Below, in pieces: positions 32,992-39,815 of a stretch of DNA of 64,000 nt; the stretch's first letter is position 1, and the number at the start of each line of letters is the position of its first letter. Where the stretch lies: positions 1 through 64,000 of the forward strand of contig CAYHVK010000018.1 of the NCBI GenBank assembly GCA_964360255.1, read 5' to 3'. The translations under genes were made by a program, and so were the position numbers. The notes under the pieces are model-generated. The model was not told the DNA's origin, did not search any database, and worked only from the letters and a program-made list of their open reading frames with translations. The stretch is from CAYHVK01 sp964360255. GTDB lineage: Bacteria > Bdellovibrionota > Bdellovibrionia > Bdellovibrionales > UBA1609.

Positions 32992-33693
32992 TTATGCAGC
33001 GCTTGCGATATGATTATTGCCTCGCACGTATTGCAGAATACGAGCTTTATTTTCCATTGATAAACTTACGAATTTTAAGCCGACGAAAGAAGCGTCGGTG
33101 ACGTATTGCACGGTCGCCTTTGAAGTGATCGCATCGCCTAAAACAGGGCTACGAATTTCAAGAGTTACAGTCTGACCGATGGATAAATTTTCAAAAATCT
33201 GATCTACACCAGCGCCACCTGGGCTGACCGTTTTAAGCTGAGCAATCATCGTGTGACCATCTTCAGTTTTCACTACAGCTTGTCCTGAAATCATGGCTCT
33301 TGGATGCTCACGTTTGTTCAATCCAATTTCATCGAGAAGATCGTGGAACTCAAAAAGATCAGCCCAAGATTTCATTCCTTTTGTCCAAACGAGAATTTCA
33401 TCTTTTTGCTGAATTGAGCGGATTTCATTGATCAGTTGAGCGCGCGGCATAGGGCCCTTGCTCTGACCTTGCATAGCATAGTGCCAAAGTTGCTCTTGTT
33501 TGCCCGGCTTCTGAGTTTCAGCTTCTGAGTGACTCTGCTTTGACCAAGTCGCAACACTTGACCACTCAGTTTGGCCTCGCGACCAAATTGTGGCGTCAAG
33601 TTCTAAAATGCCAGAGCTCAACTGACTTTTAATGTCATCAGTCGTAAATGGTCCTCGGACCGTTTCATTCTGGCAAATAAACCAATTTGGCAT
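32992..33693 (-). CDS. GYF-GYF-PilZ protein beside the gliding-type motor
   Basis: This is a 233-residue soluble protein. Two GYF_2-like modules: ~1-50 (WFICQNETVRGPFTTDDIKSQL, IWSRGQTEW) and ~68-118 (LWHYAMQGQSKGPMPRAQLINEI, VWTKGMKSWADL). A PilZ domain (~130-225) follows with an R-E-H-P-R c-di-GMP motif; the second motif reads TVSPGG, where Asp/Asn is normally expected at the first position, so binding strength is uncertain. GYF modules bind Pro-rich peptides, and Myxococcus GltJ also carries a GYF module. Adjacent Pro-rich FHA protein is a plausible partner. It is convergent with the second TolR gene, 1 nt apart. Confidence 0.85.
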   Translation of the reverse strand: MPNWFICQNETVRGPFTTDDIKSQLSSGILELDATIWSRGQTEWSSVATWSKQSHSEAETQKPGKQEQLWHYAMQGQSKGPMPRAQLINEIRSIQQKDEILVWTKGMKSWADLFEFHDLLDEIGLNKREHPRAMISGQAVVKTEDGHTMIAQLKTVSPGGAGVDQIFENLSIGQTVTLEIRSPVLGDAITSKATVQYVTDASFVGLKFVSLSMENKARILQYVRGNNHIASAA

Positions 33694-33775
33694 ACTTTAC
33701 TTTTCGGTGCGTTTCGTTAGAACCTTAAGCTAGTTCTTCTGTTCAATAGCAGTCTCATATTGATACACTCTTCAG

Positions 33776-34768
33776 ATGAGACGCTTCTATAAACGAGCTG
33801 GTGCTTTAGTACTCGCCGTTCTTTTTTTAGTCCTGGTTATTGAGATCGTCATTATGGCGCCTAAGAATCTCAATGAGAAAAAAGCGACTTCTGTGGCGGA
33901 TGAACAAACTGATATTTCTAAAGACGAGTCTATCCAGCAGCAGATGGACGGGGTCCATGTAGTCGAATCTAAGAATGACGAAAAAGAGTGGGAGCTATGG
34001 GCTGACCGTGCGACTGGTTTTCGCGCTGATCAAGACCTCACTTTGAATAAAGTAAAAGCTGTTTTTTTTGGCGATAACGGCGTCGAGATGACCGTTACTG
34101 GCTCAAGAGGACGAGTTGAGCCGAAAACAAAAAATATGATGATTGAAGGTGAAGTTGTCACTCGCTCAAATAACGGCTACGTTTTCAAAACTGAAAGCGT
34201 GAGCTACCGTTCAGACACTCGAATTCTAATAAGTCCAAGCGCTATCGAGGTTACGGGCCCACGCGATCAAAGTGGCCATTCGCTTTTTATTTCAGGCGAT
34301 AGTATGCATTCTGATTTGGGACAAGGTTTAATGACGATCGACCAAAATGTTAAAGCTCAAAAATCTGTGCAGAATTCAAAGAAGATGACGATTCAATCCA
34401 GTAAAGTTTCATTGAATGCTAAGAGCAAAGCCGTACAATTCAGTGGGGGCGTTTCAATCAATGTGGACGGCGTTAAAGTAACAGGTCCAGACGCCATTTT
34501 TCGCTACGATACGAAGTCAGACTTGCTAAAATCAATTGAATTAGAGGGTGGCGTCAAAGTCAGTGATATGAATAAGTGGGCTACATCAGATAAATTGAAT
34601 ATTTTTTTAGAAGAAGATAAATATGTATTTAAGGGTAAGCCACGTGTTTACCAAGATAATGACGAAGTGATGGGCGATGAAATAGTATTTTTAAACGGTG
34701 GAAAAAAAGTCCAAGTTAAAAATGCAAAAGTAAAAGTGAGCCAAGAGAGACTGGAGAATGCAAATTGA
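33776..34768 (+). CDS. lptC: LptC-LptA-like fusion for lipopolysaccharide transport
   Basis: This is a 330-residue protein with an N-terminal membrane anchor (AGALVLAVLFLVLVIEIVIMAP). Residues ~55-165 fit LptC (KEWELWADRATGF, VTGSRGRVEPKTKNMMIEGEV, TESVSYRSDTRILIS), and ~170-325 fit an OstA/LptA beta-jellyroll (FISGDSMHSD, KSKAVQFSGGVSINVDGVKVTGPDAIFRYD, GKPRVYQDNDEVMGDEIVFL). It would thus link the inner-membrane complex to the periplasmic bridge in one chain. It overlaps lptB by 4 nt and starts the usual lptC/A-lptB-rpoN-hpf order. No strong SD is seen. Confidence 0.85.
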   Translation: MRRFYKRAGALVLAVLFLVLVIEIVIMAPKNLNEKKATSVADEQTDISKDESIQQQMDGVHVVESKNDEKEWELWADRATGFRADQDLTLNKVKAVFFGDNGVEMTVTGSRGRVEPKTKNMMIEGEVVTRSNNGYVFKTESVSYRSDTRILISPSAIEVTGPRDQSGHSLFISGDSMHSDLGQGLMTIDQNVKAQKSVQNSKKMTIQSSKVSLNAKSKAVQFSGGVSINVDGVKVTGPDAIFRYDTKSDLLKSIELEGGVKVSDMNKWATSDKLNIFLEEDKYVFKGKPRVYQDNDEVMGDEIVFLNGGKKVQVKNAKVKVSQERLENAN

Positions 34769-35487
34769 ACCGTTTAGTTATTCGTGAAATATCGAAAAAA
34801 TTTAAAATGCGTAAAGTTGTTTCAGCGGCTTCTTTTGCTATTGAAAGCGGTCAAGTCGTAGGTTTGCTTGGCCCTAATGGAGCTGGTAAGACAACGAGCT
34901 TTTATATGGTCGTAGGTTTACTTAGTCCTGACTCAGGCGAAATTCTTCTCGATGATGCTGATATCTCAAAATTACCAATGTATCAGCGCGCGCGAGTAGG
35001 ATTAAGTTATCTGCCTCAAGAGGCGAGCATATTCAGACGTCTGACTGTGCGTGAGAACTTGCTAGTGGCGCTTGAAGCGGCCGATGTGGCGCCTTCTGAT
35101 ATTGAAGAGAAGCTTCAAGGCTTATTAAAAGATTTTAATATTACACATATTGAAAATAGTTTTGGTTATGCCCTATCGGGTGGTGAGCGGCGCCGTGTTG
35201 AAATCGCTCGTTCACTAGCTGGAGAGCCGAAGTTTTTATTACTCGACGAGCCTTTTGCCGGTATTGATCCCATCGCTGTTGGGGACATTCAGGACATTAT
35301 CAAACAACTAAAGTCTAGGGGAATTGGTATTTTGATCACAGATCATAATGTTCGCGAGACTCTTGGAATTTGTGACTATGCATACATCCTCAAAGATGGC
35401 AAAATTGAGGTAGAAGGTTCACCAGAGCAAGTAGCATCAAATCCAACCGCGAAGAAATTCTACTTGGGCGAAAACTTCAGATTATAA
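34765..35487 (+). CDS. lptB: LPS export ABC transporter ATPase
   Basis: This is a 240-residue ABC ATPase of the Lpt system, powering lipopolysaccharide extraction from the inner membrane. Walker A GLLGPNGAGKTTSFY, Q-loop YLPQEASIFRRLTV, signature LSGGERRRVEIARSLA, Walker B FLLLDEPFAGIDP and the switch His in ITDHNVRETL are all intact; the sequence is close to the LptB consensus. TTG start overlaps the preceding TGA. It is followed 25 nt later by rpoN. LptF/LptG permeases are not in the window. Confidence 0.97.
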   Translation: MNRLVIREISKKFKMRKVVSAASFAIESGQVVGLLGPNGAGKTTSFYMVVGLLSPDSGEILLDDADISKLPMYQRARVGLSYLPQEASIFRRLTVRENLLVALEAADVAPSDIEEKLQGLLKDFNITHIENSFGYALSGGERRRVEIARSLAGEPKFLLLDEPFAGIDPIAVGDIQDIIKQLKSRGIGILITDHNVRETLGICDYAYILKDGKIEVEGSPEQVASNPTAKKFYLGENFRL

Positions 35488-35512
35488 AAGTACCGGAAAG
35501 AGGAATTGAAAA

Positions 35513-37027
35513 ATGGCAATGGGCATGAAAATGTCAATGAAGCTTTCGCAGCAATTGAGAATGACTCCTCAATTGCAGCAAGCTATTAAGCTCTTGCAAC
35601 TTTCTCGTATTGAATTAGAAACAGAAGTGCGTAAAGAACTTGATGAGAACCCAGTTCTTGAAGAGATTCACGAAACTGCTGACGACGATGGAGCTTCAAA
35701 AGCACAAATCGCCGATGAAATGAAAACAGCAGAAGCAGCTGTAACACCTGAATCGAGTGATCCCACGAAGCAAGATGAGTTCGAGTGGGAAAACTATGTT
35801 GATAATCTTTATAAGCCGGTGAATCAGCCGACCGATTTCAGCGATGAAATCATGAATTACGAAAATGTGATCTCGGCTGTGCAAACGCTCCATGACCACT
35901 TGATGTGGCAAGTGAAAATGTTTGGCTTTAATGAAGAAGAAGAAAATCTAGTTTCAATTTTGATCAGCTACGTAAATGACGACGGTTATATTTCAGCTCC
36001 ATTTGAAGAGATGGCCCAAGCTGAAGGCGTCGATGCTAAAGAGCTCGAAGAAATGCTGCCTTTTCTTCATGAGTTTGACCCTCCTGGAGTAGGTGCCCGT
36101 AACTTGAAGGAATGTTTGCTTGTACAGGCGAAGCACTTGCAAGAAGACACTCACGACTTAACTACAATCATTGAGAACCATCTTTCTGACTTAGAGAAAA
36201 AGAATTATCCAGCTATTGCGAAGACCTTGAATTTGGATATCAGTGAAGTCATTGAAGTGAGCCAGATCATCTTGAGCATGGAGCCTAAACCAGGCCGCCA
36301 GTTCATGACGAACGACACTCAGTTTATTACTCCTGATGTTTATGTTTATAAAGTCGGAGAAGAGTACGTAGTTTCTCTCAATGAAGACGGCCTTCCTCGT
36401 TTGCGTATTTCAAACCTCTACCGCAATCTTTTAAAAAATGAATCAGCGGCGAACAGAGCCGCTACCGTCGGTATGGAAGGTGGGACAAAGCCCACTGAAG
36501 CGGCTGCGGCAGATGCTAAAATTTCACAGAAGAACACTCAAGAGTATGTGCAAGATAAGCTTCGCTCAGCTATTTGGCTGATCAAATCTATCCACCAACG
36601 TCAGCGCACGATTTATAAAGTGGCTGAGAGTATTATAAAGCATCAGCGTGATTTCTTTGAAAAAGGCCCGGGCTTTATTAAGCCGATGATCTTACGAGAT
36701 ATCGCCAATGATATCGGCATGCACGAATCAACAGTGAGCCGTGTTACGACAAATAAGTACCTTCATTCTCCACGCGGTATTTTTGAATTAAAATATTTCT
36801 TCAATTCAGGAATTTCTAAAACTGACGGTGACTCTGTTGCCAGTGAATCAGTGAAGTTAAGAATTAAAGACTTAGTTGATAACGAAGATAATAAAAATCC
36901 ATTATCTGACCAAAAGATTGTAGAGCTACTTAAAAAAGAGGGCATCGATATCGCCCGCCGCACAGTCGCTAAATACCGCGACGTCTTGCGAATCCTCCCA
37001 TCATCAAAACGCAAAAAATACTTCTGA
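35513..37027 (+). CDS. rpoN: RNA polymerase sigma-54 factor
   Basis: This is a 504-residue RpoN protein. Region I (~1-50) is Gln/Leu-rich (LSQQLRMTPQLQQAIKLLQLSRIEL) and binds activators. Core-binding and central domains follow, with a HTH region (MILRDIANDIGMHESTVSRVTTNKYLHSPRGIFELK) and the C-terminal RpoN box ARRTVAKYR (~482-490). A ~30-residue Ala/Thr-rich insertion (GGTKPTEAAAADAKISQKNT) lies mid-protein. SD AGAGGAA. A FHA-type sigma-54 activator is encoded in the same window. The stop codon is inside the 5' arm of a large palindrome. Confidence 0.97.
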   Translation: MAMGMKMSMKLSQQLRMTPQLQQAIKLLQLSRIELETEVRKELDENPVLEEIHETADDDGASKAQIADEMKTAEAAVTPESSDPTKQDEFEWENYVDNLYKPVNQPTDFSDEIMNYENVISAVQTLHDHLMWQVKMFGFNEEEENLVSILISYVNDDGYISAPFEEMAQAEGVDAKELEEMLPFLHEFDPPGVGARNLKECLLVQAKHLQEDTHDLTTIIENHLSDLEKKNYPAIAKTLNLDISEVIEVSQIILSMEPKPGRQFMTNDTQFITPDVYVYKVGEEYVVSLNEDGLPRLRISNLYRNLLKNESAANRAATVGMEGGTKPTEAAAADAKISQKNTQEYVQDKLRSAIWLIKSIHQRQRTIYKVAESIIKHQRDFFEKGPGFIKPMILRDIANDIGMHESTVSRVTTNKYLHSPRGIFELKYFFNSGISKTDGDSVASESVKLRIKDLVDNEDNKNPLSDQKIVELLKKEGIDIARRTVAKYRDVLRILPSSKRKKYF

Positions 37028-37144
37028 CGCGTGAGAAGGCTTGGATCCTTCGTTGCTCGTCGGTCGCTTCGTTGCGACGTACCTGAAGGTACGCCTCACT
37101 TCGCTCCTCCTCGCGCCTCGGCTGCGAGCCTTCTCACGCGTCAG
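37024..37144. repeat. Complex 121-bp palindromic element after rpoN
   Basis: The outer arms are a perfect 18-bp inverted repeat (37024-37041 and 37127-37144). The interior folds further: GTCGC/GCGAC around TTCGTT (37063-37078) and CGTACC/GGTACG around TGAA (37078-37093). The interior is GC-rich with repeated TCGCT/CTTCG words unlike the flanks. It begins at the rpoN stop codon. It may terminate rpoN transcription, or be a REP/MITE-like dispersed element; other copies would have to be sought elsewhere in the genome. Confidence 0.75.
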
Positions 37145-37288
37145 GCCTTAGCTGTCTCAATATTTTAGCCATTCCAAATATCGAAAGCCTGGCGTTTTGC
37201 GCCGCTTATGGCCATGTCTCATCTTGAGATTCTCTTATGTCTTTGGTCTGGCGAGCCGATAAATATATAACCTAAAGGAGCGTTACCT

Positions 37289-37651
37289 ATGAAGTTTCAG
37301 TTCAAATTTAAAGGAATCGATCATTCCCAATCTCTCTGTGATCACGTCATGGAAAAGTTCGAAAAATTGGGAAAATTTGAAATGAAGCCCACGCAAATCA
37401 ATATCACGTTCAGCGCTGTTAAACATGAGCGCAAAGCCGATGTTTATGTGAAGGGTCTCAATAAGAGTTTTAGAGCCAGTGCTCAGGCCGAGTCGTATTA
37501 CGACGCCCTAGATATGGTCGCTAAAAAGATCGAAAAACAAATGCATAAAGAGAAAGCTAAAGTTCAGCATCACAAGAGCTTTGAGCTCTCTCATGAGGCT
37601 CGCCTCGATGAAGCCATCGAGCAAGAGAAGACGAGCGATAAAGCTGCTTAA
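37289..37651 (+). CDS. hpf: Ribosome hibernation-promoting factor (short HPF/YfiA family)
   Basis: This is a 120-residue protein with the HPF/RaiA fold: MKFQFKFKGIDHSQSLCDHVMEKFEKLGKF, then ADVYVKGLNKSFRASAQAESYYDALDMVAKKIEKQMHKEKAK. It binds the small subunit at the mRNA/tRNA channel and silences ribosomes in starvation. Its length matches the short form, plus a ~25-residue polar tail, and it lacks the dimerising C-terminal domain of long HPF. The strong SD AAAGGAG precedes the ATG. It lies in the conserved lpt-rpoN-hpf order but is separated from rpoN by the palindrome, so it may have its own promoter. Confidence 0.93.
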   Translation: MKFQFKFKGIDHSQSLCDHVMEKFEKLGKFEMKPTQINITFSAVKHERKADVYVKGLNKSFRASAQAESYYDALDMVAKKIEKQMHKEKAKVQHHKSFELSHEARLDEAIEQEKTSDKAA

Positions 37652-37662
37652 CGCCCACCAAG

Positions 37663-37692
37663 TTCCGAGCTCTCTGTCATGGGGGCTCGGAA
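37663..37692 (+). terminator. Hairpin downstream of hpf
   Basis: An 8-bp perfect inverted repeat, TTCCGAGC (37663-37670) and GCTCGGAA (37685-37692), encloses a 14-nt loop 12 nt after the hpf stop. There is no U-run after it. It lies between convergent hpf and the TPR gene. Confidence 0.5.
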
Positions 37693-37752
37693 TCAAAATG
37701 ACCAGATCTATTGTGAATTTCTAATTATGTGCTGGTGATGTGGCTAGGGGTT

Positions 37753-38235
37753 TTATTCAAACTTCTGTTTGAGCTTGTCTGAGTAAAATAATAGCGCACG
37801 GGAGTATGTTTTAATGTTCTTGTCGTCAGACGTGCGAACTAACTCTTTCAGAAGAAGCTCTACTGCGGCGGAATAGTTTTGAAGGTTGTACTGGGCCAAC
37901 GCGAAAAAAACCTTCAACGCCCCGTTTTCCGGGAACAGAGAGATCGCCTTCTTAAGCACTCGTTCGGAGTTCTTATAATCACCGAGACAGCGATAAGTAC
38001 TTCCAAGCCCAAGGTAAGCGCCTTCTAGATCTTCTCCTGTCAGTCCAAGAGCGATAGCCGTCTCGTAAGCTGGAGCTGCATCAAATTCTTTTCCAAGAGC
38101 GTCGTGAGTCCATGCAATTTGATAATGAACTACGCCGTCATTCGGTCTTTGACTAAGTTCTGCCGTAAGAATTTGCATTGCGTCTTCAAACGATCCGCGT
38201 TTGCGAGCTTCTGTAACAGCATCTAGCCAATTCAT
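37753..38235 (-). CDS. Tetratricopeptide repeat protein
   Basis: This is a 160-residue soluble protein made of four or so TPRs with the order of the TPR_5-type cytoplasmic proteins: WLDAVTEARKRGSFEDAMQILTAELSQRP, VVHYQIAWTHDALGKEFDAAPAYETAI, EGAYLGLGSTYRCLGDYKNSERVLKKAI, then KVFFALAQYNLQNYSAAVELLLKEL. No signal peptide. It is a protein-interaction scaffold with unknown partner. The gene stands alone, minus strand, 403 bp of structured intergenic DNA upstream (toward metK). Confidence 0.85.
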   Translation of the reverse strand: MNWLDAVTEARKRGSFEDAMQILTAELSQRPNDGVVHYQIAWTHDALGKEFDAAPAYETAIALGLTGEDLEGAYLGLGSTYRCLGDYKNSERVLKKAISLFPENGALKVFFALAQYNLQNYSAAVELLLKELVRTSDDKNIKTYSRALLFYSDKLKQKFE

Positions 38236-38353
38236 TGCCTTAACCTCAGTAAAGTCTTAATGCTCGCAACGACAGCGGTCACCAAAGTAATCCTTCTTAT
38301 CTCTCACGGGTCGTATTCTATATACCTCTCTAACCAAAAGCGCCTCAACATCA

Positions 38354-38455
38354 CAAGCCACCGAATTCAGCAAAATAGCCGCTTTGTTGCATTTATTTAG
38401 TTTTAATATCAAACATATTGCTTAGGGCGGCTATTTTGCTGAATTCGGTGGCTTG
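38354..38455. repeat. Perfect 29-bp inverted repeat (102-bp element) upstream of metK
   Basis: Arms 38354-38382 and 38427-38455 are perfectly complementary over 29 bp, with a 44-nt AT-rich spacer; a few more inner wobble pairs extend the stem. The arms start CAAGCCACC and end GGTGGCTTG. No target-site duplication is evident in the flanks. It may be a terminator, a cruciform or a MITE-like element; nothing coding lies in it. Confidence 0.8.
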
Positions 38456-38515
38456 AGTAAGGGGCAGGGATTGATTGTTCAGCCCACATTCATGCGCTAC
38501 TAAACACACAAGATC

Positions 38516-38586
38516 CAATGCGATGCAAAAAAGTCCGTCGCCACACCTAAAGCCCCCATAAGCATTGACCTTTTTGCATCGCATTG
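38516..38586. repeat. 16-bp inverted repeat near the metK start
   Basis: CAATGCGATGCAAAAA (38516-38531) is perfectly complementary to TTTTTGCATCGCATTG (38571-38586), with 39 nt between, and an extra GTC/GAC pairing after one mismatch. It ends 52 nt before metK. In RNA it would place a large stem in the metK leader; alternatively it is a terminator for transcription from the left, since the T5 lies in the 3' arm. It does not resemble any SAM riboswitch class I know. Confidence 0.65.
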
Positions 38587-38638
38587 CTATTTCCTTCACA
38601 CAGAAAAATCTCTGCCAAAACTTAATAGAAGGAATGCT

Positions 38639-39793
38639 ATGAAAAACTATTTCTTTACCTCTGAATCTGTATCTGAGGGCCACCCAGACAAATTAGCCGA
38701 CCAAATCAGTGATGCGGTTTTAGATTCATTTTTAGCCCAAGATCCAACAAGCCGCGTGGCTTGCGAGACTTTAACTTCAACTGGTTTCGTTGTTTTAGCC
38801 GGTGAAATCACTTCTAAGGGTAGCGTTGATTATCCATCAGTAGTTCGCGAAGTGATCAAAGATGTTGGTTATGACGATCCTGCCAAGGGCCTCGATTACA
38901 AGAGCTGCGCTATTTTCTCAGCTCTTGGTAAGCAAAGCCCAGATATTGCTCAAGGTGTAGACTCATCAGCAGATAAAGAGCAGGGTGCAGGCGATCAAGG
39001 TCTTATGTTTGGTTACGCTGTGAATGAAACGACTGAACTTATGCCTCTTTCGATCGCACTTTCTCATCAGCTAGTAAAAGATTTGGCGGGATTACGTAAA
39101 GCCAACAAAGTGAACTGGCTTCGTCCAGATTCTAAGAGCCAAGTAACGGTAGAGTACATTGACGGTAAAATTTCGCGCGTAGACTCTGTTGTTATCTCGA
39201 CTCAGCATGCTCCAGAAGTTGAGCAAGCAGAAATCAAAAACTACATCACTGAAGAAGTGATTCAAAAAGTAGTGCCTAAAAACTTGATTGATAAAAACAC
39301 AAAATTCTACATTAATCCCACTGGCCGTTTTGTTGTGGGTGGTCCTCACGGGGATGCTGGTTTAACAGGTCGCAAAATCATCGTAGACACTTATGGTGGT
39401 CACGGTGGTCACGGTGGCGGTGCCTTCTCTGGTAAAGATCCGTCTAAAGTTGATCGTTCGGCCGCATATGCGGCTCGCCACGTAGCTAAAAACATCGTAG
39501 CTTCTGGCGTGGCAGATAAATGTCTGGTTCAGATAGCTTACGCAATCGGCGTTGCTGAACCAATGAGCATTATGATCAATGATTACGGTACGGCAAAAGT
39601 AGATCCAGAAAAAATCGTGAAAGCTGTTCGCGAGATCTGGAGCCTCAAGCCAGCTGCGATTATTAAGCAATTTGATCTTCTCAAGCCGCGCTATCGTAAA
39701 ACATCAACTTACGGGCACTTCGGACGTAACGACGCTGAGTTTACATGGGAAAAACTAGATAAGGTTGAAGCGCTGAAGTCACTTTTGAAATAA
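38639..39793 (+). CDS. metK: S-adenosylmethionine synthetase
   Basis: The enzyme makes SAM from methionine and ATP. The protein is 384 residues, normal length. Signatures: FTSESVSEGHPDKLADQISDAVLD (ATP/Mg site), the hexapeptide region GAGDQGLMFGYA, PTGRFVVGGPHGDAGLTGRKIIVDTYGG and GGGAFSGKDPSKVDRSAAY. SD AGAAGGAA precedes the ATG. The leader carries two large inverted repeats. lepA follows 22 nt later but is unrelated in function. Confidence 0.98.
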   Translation: MKNYFFTSESVSEGHPDKLADQISDAVLDSFLAQDPTSRVACETLTSTGFVVLAGEITSKGSVDYPSVVREVIKDVGYDDPAKGLDYKSCAIFSALGKQSPDIAQGVDSSADKEQGAGDQGLMFGYAVNETTELMPLSIALSHQLVKDLAGLRKANKVNWLRPDSKSQVTVEYIDGKISRVDSVVISTQHAPEVEQAEIKNYITEEVIQKVVPKNLIDKNTKFYINPTGRFVVGGPHGDAGLTGRKIIVDTYGGHGGHGGGAFSGKDPSKVDRSAAYAARHVAKNIVASGVADKCLVQIAYAIGVAEPMSIMINDYGTAKVDPEKIVKAVREIWSLKPAAIIKQFDLLKPRYRKTSTYGHFGRNDAEFTWEKLDKVEALKSLLK

Positions 39794-39815
39794 AAACGGA
39801 AACTAGAGTCCAACA

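Noticed and set aside
38354..38455. Insertion sequence or transposon remnant
   Set aside because: No transposase fragment and no target-site duplication; only the inverted repeat is seen, so it is listed as a repeat.
38236..38638. SAM riboswitch upstream of metK
   Set aside because: The inverted repeats do not match SAM-I, SAM-II, SAM-IV or SAH motifs known to me; only structure is visible.
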